10,367 nt of DNA from assembly GCA_963579025.1 (NCBI GenBank), contig CAUZFZ010000253.1, positions 1 through 10,367 of the forward strand. Direction: 5' to 3'. This document shows, in pieces, positions 6,264 through 10,367 of this stretch. The notes below the pieces were generated by a model. It was given only the letters and a program-made list of their open reading frames with translations, was not told the DNA's origin and did not search any database. How positions within the stretch are numbered: position 1 is the stretch's first letter; every line of letters starts with the position of its first letter. A program made the position numbers and the translations under genes. The DNA comes from CAUZFZ01 sp963579025. GTDB taxonomy: Bacteria > Planctomycetota > Planctomycetia > Planctomycetales > Planctomycetaceae.

Positions 6264-7574
6264 TCATGGGGAGACAGGCACGCGTTGCAAGCTTCCCGGC
6301 ATGGGTTTCATGGGATTTCCCGACGCGAAACCTGGTGGCGGGTAGGTCGAGGACGTGGCGTCATAACTGAAGACCGCACTGGATTGCATCGCGGTCACGC
6401 CGCCAACGATCACCGTGCCCGTGGTCATGGTCGACACAGCTGTGGGGGCAACCGTGAGATTCCCCGAGACGTAGACGCCGCCGCTAATGCCCGTCGGATA
6501 GATGTCGACAGTGTCGTTGTCGGACTCGCCGAGGTAGGGAGTTCCCGTTGGATTGAAGTTGGTATTGAGCGTCGTCTCGTTCAATACGGCATTGCTCAGA
6601 TTGAGCGTGAGTGAACCGGAAACAAGTAGTGCAGGAAAACCGGGCAGGATCGGTTCCCAGACAACCGAATCACTCACGGAACTGCCGGCTCCGGCGTTCA
6701 ACAGCAGCAGCGTTCCCGCGATCCGGCAGTCGCGGATGTGAACCGTCAGGGCCTGGCAGTCGATGATGTAGATCCCACCAGCGTTCCGAGAACCATAGAC
6801 ATTGCTCGCCGGACTCAGGACGGTCTGTTCCAGAACTCGTGCACCTCCACTTAACGGTAGAGCAGTCACTGCGATGCTGGTGCCGCGCGTCTGGTAGTAG
6901 TCAAACACTGACGAGCCAGGCATCCGTCTGGCGGCGACACCGAACGTTGCATTCCCCGTCACGGGAAGCGGCAGACCCAAAGTCGCGACAGCGTTGCCGA
7001 CGATCGACGAGGAGGGTGGACCGTTAATCCAGCCGTTGGAACTGATGCTGCGGTCCGTTGTGACCGTCAGTCCTGGATCAAACGTGATCGTGCCGTCGCT
7101 ATGCAGCGCGTAGTCCATCACGGGCAGCGGTGCGCCTGTCGGATACGCGGTAAGACTCAGGACGATCGTCGACCCGGCGTCGCGCCCGATTCCGACAATG
7201 CGGACAAAATCGGAATCGTCGTCGTTCAGATCACCATCGACATCCACGAGTTTCCATGTCCAGGTGCCGCCATTCATCGACATCGGTGTGGCTGGGTATT
7301 CGGTGTCATCCTGATATGTCGTCCGCCAGGAGTCATCGTTCTGAATCGTGGCTAATGCGTATTCGATCGCCGAACTCGCCAGGGCCGCAGCCTGGCCAGC
7401 GCTACTCGCGTCGATCGCGGACCGCAGGTGCAAACGACCGACATGCGCACTGGTCAGCCCGATCAACCCAACGATCATCGCGACAAGCATCACTCCGACA
7501 TACAGATAGCCGTCCCGGTTCACACGATGACGTCCTCGGGCAGTACGGTGGCGCAGCACAGTCAGGCGTATCAC
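6264..7574 (-). CDS. PilX/GspK-like membrane-anchored protein of the pseudopilin operon
   Basis: The chosen start is GTG at 7574, which overlaps the stop of the preceding gene by 4 bases (GTGA); the open frame extends further up but inside that gene. This gives 436 residues. A basic N-terminus (VIRLTVLRHRTARGRHRVNR) precedes one transmembrane helix at about 22-43 (DGYLYVGVMLVAMIVGLIGL). An Ala-rich helix follows (SSAGQAAALASSAIEYALAT), as in PilX/GspK-type minor components of type IV pilus or type II secretion pseudopili. The rest is beta-rich and Ser/Thr/Gly-rich with runs such as GGIYIIDCQALTVHIRDCRI, suggesting a stacked-beta or beta-helix periplasmic part. There is no canonical prepilin cleavage motif. 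It is the last gene of the operon; its exact class among PilX-like proteins is uncertain. Confidence 0.7.
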   Translation of the reverse strand: MIRLTVLRHRTARGRHRVNRDGYLYVGVMLVAMIVGLIGLTSAHVGRLHLRSAIDASSAGQAAALASSAIEYALATIQNDDSWRTTYQDDTEYPATPMSMNGGTWTWKLVDVDGDLNDDDSDFVRIVGIGRDAGSTIVLSLTAYPTGAPLPVMDYALHSDGTITFDPGLTVTTDRSISSNGWINGPPSSSIVGNAVATLGLPLPVTGNATFGVAARRMPGSSVFDYYQTRGTSIAVTALPLSGGARVLEQTVLSPASNVYGSRNAGGIYIIDCQALTVHIRDCRIAGTLLLLNAGAGSSVSDSVVWEPILPGFPALLVSGSLTLNLSNAVLNETTLNTNFNPTGTPYLGESDNDTVDIYPTGISGGVYVSGNLTVAPTAVSTMTTGTVIVGGVTAMQSSAVFSYDATSSTYPPPGFASGNPMKPMPGSLQRVPVSP

Positions 7575-8218
7575 GGCGCGTCCTCGACAGAATTCGTTAA
7601 ACAGGTCCGTGTCATCGACGTCGCCCCGGTCTGAAGTGTGAGCGACGTGTTCACCGAAGTAATCCAGGTGACGTCCACGAGAGGCTGTTGGTCGTCCAAC
7701 GGCCCCCAACGAGACCGCAGCGCCTGTCGCACAATTGTTTCGCCGCCTGGCGCTGTCACGCTGACCTCAATCATCTTCAGTCCTTCATCCGTGCCGGGCG
7801 TCACTGCCGGATCACTGAGTGCGGCCAGTCGCACAGTCGCCGCTCGCGACCAGCCGGAGAATTCCGAAAGAACCGTGCCGTCCGGAGACGTCGGCGGATT
7901 CGACGTGCAGCCATCAAAGTCGTCCGCGTCATCCCACAACACACGTGTTCCACCCGATTCCCCGGATTCCAGACCGAAGAGTGCGGGGTCATCCGGTTCT
8001 TCGTACGGGTTCTGCAGAATCTCAAACAGCAACTGATCGGCCAGCATCGCCGCACGATATTCGTCCGACGCGGCCGTCCAGCATTGGGTGACACCACCAC
8101 TCGCACGCAGCGATGCCACGATCATCAGCCCGACAAGTAGCGTCGAAACCGAGACTTCAATCAGAGTCAGTCCGTGTCGGGACGACATGCAGGATGTTGT
8201 ATGTGGCCTGAGCATCAA
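7571..8218 (-). CDS. GspI/PilV-like minor pseudopilin
   Basis: Type II secretion or type IV pilus-like minor pseudopilin, inserted in the inner membrane and processed by prepilin peptidase. The cleavage motif RHG/LTLIEV (G16/L17, Glu at +5) leads into a hydrophobic helix (LTLIEVSVSTLLVGLMIVAS). The body has features recognisable in planctomycete members: ADQLLFEILQNPYEEPDDPA, then VLWDDADDFDG and FSGWSRAATV. The start is TTG at 8218 or the adjacent ATG at 8215, with a close AGGA before it; ATG at 8188 lacks a ribosome site. It lies 97 bases after the fusion pseudopilin and overlaps the PilX-like gene by 4 bases. Two cysteines occur beyond the helix region, and no C-terminal domain is fused here. 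Confidence 0.85.
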   Translation of the reverse strand: MMLRPHTTSCMSSRHGLTLIEVSVSTLLVGLMIVASLRASGGVTQCWTAASDEYRAAMLADQLLFEILQNPYEEPDDPALFGLESGESGGTRVLWDDADDFDGCTSNPPTSPDGTVLSEFSGWSRAATVRLAALSDPAVTPGTDEGLKMIEVSVTAPGGETIVRQALRSRWGPLDDQQPLVDVTWITSVNTSLTLQTGATSMTRTCLTNSVEDAP

Positions 8219-8315
8219 TCCTGTCTGGTATCAGGTAAAAGGGCGAAACTCCGCGGCGCGTCTCGTGTGCCAATGCCAGTAAAGCCGTCGATCCGTCCAC
8301 GGTGAAATAGATGAG

Positions 8316-10025
8316 TTAATTGTCTCCCGCCCAATTCAGGAGGTTGACCATTACAGTCTGTATGTCGATTGCCATATCGTTGGACCGCATTTGACCCAGT
8401 GAAAGCCAGACTCGACGCCCCGCCGCCGGCCCAATGTGTGTGGTCGCACCAGTCTCAAAGACACCCACAGCCGCCGCCGTGGGGTTTCCCCCAGTCGGAG
8501 TCGCAAGCAGGTCCATTTCCGTCGGGTATCCCGAACTGTCCCATCTCTGTCGCGACCGCCAGGACACCTGCAGGTCACTCACCGAAAATTCACTCAGTAT
8601 GGGATGATTCGGATTTGTAATGGAAATGCTGTCACCTTGTGATAACACAGTTGCTGCCCCGAATCCCGTCTGCCCCAACCAGTTGGGGTGCTCAATCACA
8701 ATGCTGACGGGCTTCTGGATAAGTACGGAAGCAGGCGCCGTGGGGCTGACGTATTCAGATATCCATACCACGTCCACTCCCACCAAAGCCGCATCGAACG
8801 CAGCGGGTGTCAGGTCCGGTCGCACGACATCCACCCGGCAGCCCTGTGACTGCAGCAGAAACAGCCTGTCCCGCTCTCGGCCAGCGGGCCACGGGGCGCC
8901 ATTAGCAACCAGCATGACGCGTAAATCCAATGGCGCATCGTCTCCTTCGCCCGACGCCCACGCGACCGACTGATTAATGATCACTGAAAGATATGCAGAA
9001 CTCCATGTGGCGAAATCGGAACCCGGACGGCCCACCGGCATCATGACGCGCCGGCCCGGTATGGTAAATGCCCCGGTTACACTATCAGCACCTGCTTCGG
9101 CGGCAGCGAAAATGACTTCCAGACCGTTGAATCCAGCGACTGCCAGCACTCGCAAATCCGGAGAAAAGGGCGGCAGCAGCACTGATACCGGCTGAAATCC
9201 GTGGCAAATACCAGTGTACGGCGGAGCGTTTGCAAGTATGTCGTGAGTCCGGTTGACCGGCCGCATCTCGGACCAGCCAATGACGGTGAATCCACTGCTG
9301 ACGCCCAGCAACTGACACAGCTCGGCACGTTCGCAAACGATTCCCACCGTTGACTGTGCAATCCATGCGGGAAACGTACTTAGGTCGATTTCTCCGGAAA
9401 TATAAACGACCGTGCTGGTGTCGATCAGCGATTGCAAAATACTCTGGCTCGAAAACACGGACGCGGTCACGACAACATGGTTTTCCTGAAGATGCGTAAC
9501 CTTCATTTGTTCCTGAGCGGTCAGAGCGACCTGTCCAGCATCGCCACTGCCCACGGACAGAAACAGAACTGTCGGCTGAATCTCCACGACGGGAGCCAGC
9601 AGCGTGCGGGTCTGCCAGTCGAACTGAAACTGCTGCACATCTGCAATCAGCGTCTCGGGCGGGGTTTCGTTTATTGCAACTGTCAGTGGATCGCCGGCGA
9701 CGCCCGTCCACGCGTAACGGATTGTTTCCTTGACACCGTCTCCATCACGGTCGGGTACCGTAAACGTCGCGGCCTGGGCAGTTCGCTCCGTGAACTGAAC
9801 CGCGAATTGCAGGTCATCGTGGATGCGACGTGTGGCTCCGCTGCTATCGGCCTGTCGACGTGGACTCAGATCTTCCGACCAGGCTTGAGTCGATACCACA
9901 AGAGTCGACGCAAGACCCGACACCAGAATTGCCCCGGCGCCCAGGCTGACAATCATCTCGATCAGCGTGTACCCCGTGAGGCATACAGCACGCGCCGATC
10001 GCCGAAGTGGATGGACGCGTTTCAT
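8316..10025 (-). CDS. GspJ-like pseudopilin fused to two tandem amidotransferase-fold-like modules
   Basis: 569 residues, more than double the usual pseudopilin. The start ATG overlaps the upstream stop (ATGA) and has AGGAAAGG ten bases before it. Residues 1-150 are pseudopilin: TG/YTLIEM cleavage motif (G18, Glu23 at +5), membrane helix to about 46, then the GspJ-style body with ATFTVPDRDGDGVKETIRYA. From about 151 two homologous modules follow. Module 1 has VLFLSVGSG (153), VVYIS (206), NRTHDIL (258), GRRVMMPVG (324) and a SVAWASG end (353). Module 2 has VMLVANGA (370), VVWIS (419), NPNHPIL (471), GRRVWLSLG (536) and a VNLLNWAGD end (560). The motif order and the GRR...LG plus helix ending resemble secreted class I glutamine amidotransferase-like (ThuA-like) domains. 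No catalytic Cys-His-Glu set is evident, so binding or structure is more likely than catalysis. The modules would be extracytoplasmic. Confidence 0.8.
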   Translation of the reverse strand: MKRVHPLRRSARAVCLTGYTLIEMIVSLGAGAILVSGLASTLVVSTQAWSEDLSPRRQADSSGATRRIHDDLQFAVQFTERTAQAATFTVPDRDGDGVKETIRYAWTGVAGDPLTVAINETPPETLIADVQQFQFDWQTRTLLAPVVEIQPTVLFLSVGSGDAGQVALTAQEQMKVTHLQENHVVVTASVFSSQSILQSLIDTSTVVYISGEIDLSTFPAWIAQSTVGIVCERAELCQLLGVSSGFTVIGWSEMRPVNRTHDILANAPPYTGICHGFQPVSVLLPPFSPDLRVLAVAGFNGLEVIFAAAEAGADSVTGAFTIPGRRVMMPVGRPGSDFATWSSAYLSVIINQSVAWASGEGDDAPLDLRVMLVANGAPWPAGRERDRLFLLQSQGCRVDVVRPDLTPAAFDAALVGVDVVWISEYVSPTAPASVLIQKPVSIVIEHPNWLGQTGFGAATVLSQGDSISITNPNHPILSEFSVSDLQVSWRSRQRWDSSGYPTEMDLLATPTGGNPTAAAVGVFETGATTHIGPAAGRRVWLSLGQMRSNDMAIDIQTVMVNLLNWAGDN

Positions 10026-10241
10026 GACACCGAGGCCTTTCCTGTGCCTATGCTGACTGAAACTATGCTCTGCATTCCGCCAACGGCCAGGGTGAGTGAT
10101 CCTGGGGCGTTGGGGCGCCCATCGACCGCGTACGTTACGACAGGAGTTCCAGCAAAGTCGGCGATCACGAGATCAACTCCGTCTGCGACAGCGGAAAGTT
10201 GTATGCTCCACGGCTGGCCGGCGTGATTCGGGTCATCAATA
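10022..10241 (-). CDS. GspH-like pseudopilin, C-terminal fragment (5' part lost at the end repeat)
   Basis: About 72 codons remain. IDDPNHAGQPWSIQLSAVAD is followed by GVDLVIADFAGTPVVTYAVD and a GTGKASVS terminus, which match the beta-strand end of GspH/FimT-type minor pseudopilins (AdFgGt..v.fD.G.P pattern and final V..tGk.sV). The stop overlaps the next gene's ATG by 4 bases (ATGA), so it is the upstream member of the pseudopilin operon. Its N-terminal prepilin motif and membrane helix lie beyond 10241, where the inverted end repeat begins; the frame stays open through the repeat, but that reading is probably accidental. Any start codon inside the repeat (for example TTG at 10255) would give a protein with no membrane anchor. 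Confidence 0.65.
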
Positions 10242-10367
10242 GGGCGTGATCCCAAAACGTGGGTGTTGGGGAATCGGGAAAATATCGAGACTCCCTTCCG
10301 GTTGATGGTTGAAGTCGGACCGGGAAAGGAGTCTCGATGGAAATTCGCATGGAAGCGGATGGACCGG
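10242..10367 (+). mobile_element. Right copy of the terminal repeat: start of a probable insertion element running off the window
   Basis: Bases 10242-10364 are the exact inverted copy of 1-123, with three more bases. The order on the plus strand is: tip GGGCGTGATCCCAAAACG, hairpin arms 10284-10301 and 10320-10338, Shine-Dalgarno AAAGGAG (10325-10331), 5-base spacer, then ATG at 10337 opening MEIRMEADGP to the window end. The pattern is that of an IS 5' end with a partial transposase start. Identity stops abruptly at 10242, just where the pseudopilin fragment becomes recognisable. The transposase family cannot be named from ten residues. Confidence 0.6.
10284..10338 (+). promoter_or_regulatory. 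Hairpin sequestering the ribosome site and start codon of the element's first gene
   Basis: In RNA, the arm from ATCGAGACTCCCTTCCGG (10284-10301) pairs with CCGGGAAAGGAGTCTCGAT (10320-10338). The outer 11 pairs are perfect, with small mismatches inside and an 18-base loop. The second arm contains the whole AAAGGAG and the first two bases of the ATG. IS10 and IS50 are known to block translation of read-through transcripts in this way. Here the same role is inferred from the pairing alone. Confidence 0.5.

Noticed and set aside
6229..6264. Hairpin AGGCGAT/ATCGCCT just after the last pseudopilin gene as a terminator
   Set aside because: The 7-bp stem is exact, but the loop is 22 bases, the stem touches the stop codon and no U-run follows.
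7575..7709. Upstream extension of the PilX-like frame to 7709
   Set aside because: It lies inside the GspI-like gene in another frame. GTG at 7574 with a 4-base overlap fits the operon and places the basic segment right before the membrane helix.
10165..10350. Minus-strand 61-residue frame through the right repeat
   Set aside because: It shares its N-terminus with the left frame only because of the repeat, and it overlaps the better supported pseudopilin frame that is coupled by ATGA to the next gene.
1..10367. CRISPR arrays, rRNA genes, or a replication origin
   Set aside because: No regularly spaced repeats, rRNA-like sequence, or clustered DnaA-box-like motifs were seen.

Overview
The window looks like a short chromosomal contig of moderately high GC from a member of the Planctomycetota. 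The evidence is the set of pseudopilins with planctomycete-style N-termini and bodies, a COR-type ROCO GTPase, a small STAS protein with a YFGS-type active loop, a PYROXD2-like flavoprotein and REP/RAYT-like debris. This assignment is from family recognition only.

Layout. Both ends carry the same 123-bp sequence in inverted orientation. It reads outward as the start of a mobile element: a tip, a hairpin covering a strong Shine-Dalgarno, and an ATG running off the contig. Each copy abuts a broken gene exactly at the repeat edge: a ROCO GTPase on the left (+, from about 124 to 1811) and a GspH-like pseudopilin on the right (-, 10241 down to 10022). From about 2000 to 6260 the region is a gene graveyard around a few intact loci. 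On the minus strand are an IS5-family transposase fragment, a frameshifted HTH protein, an amber-interrupted membrane-anchored protein and a tRNA-His with a recognisable promoter. On the plus strand are a STAS-domain protein, a 76-residue protein and a 5'-truncated, twice-frameshifted PYROXD2-like oxidoreductase. A decayed transposase-like reading frame and a REP-like motif follow.

From 10241 down to 6264 (minus strand) lies a compact pseudopilin operon: a GspH-like 3' end, a GspJ-like pseudopilin fused to a large C-terminal part, a GspI/PilV-like pseudopilin and a PilX/GspK-like membrane-anchored protein. Two of the three junctions are 4-bp overlaps (ATGA, GTGA). These proteins would assemble a type II secretion or type IV pilus-like pseudopilus tip in the envelope. 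The standout is the GspJ-like protein, whose C-terminal about 420 residues are two diverged copies of one alpha/beta module. The module resembles the class I glutamine amidotransferase-like fold and has near-identical motif spacing in both copies.

The genes do not form one pathway. The envelope pseudopilin operon and the ROCO signalling or conflict protein are the two coherent functional units; the middle is housekeeping tRNA plus decaying or small regulatory genes.
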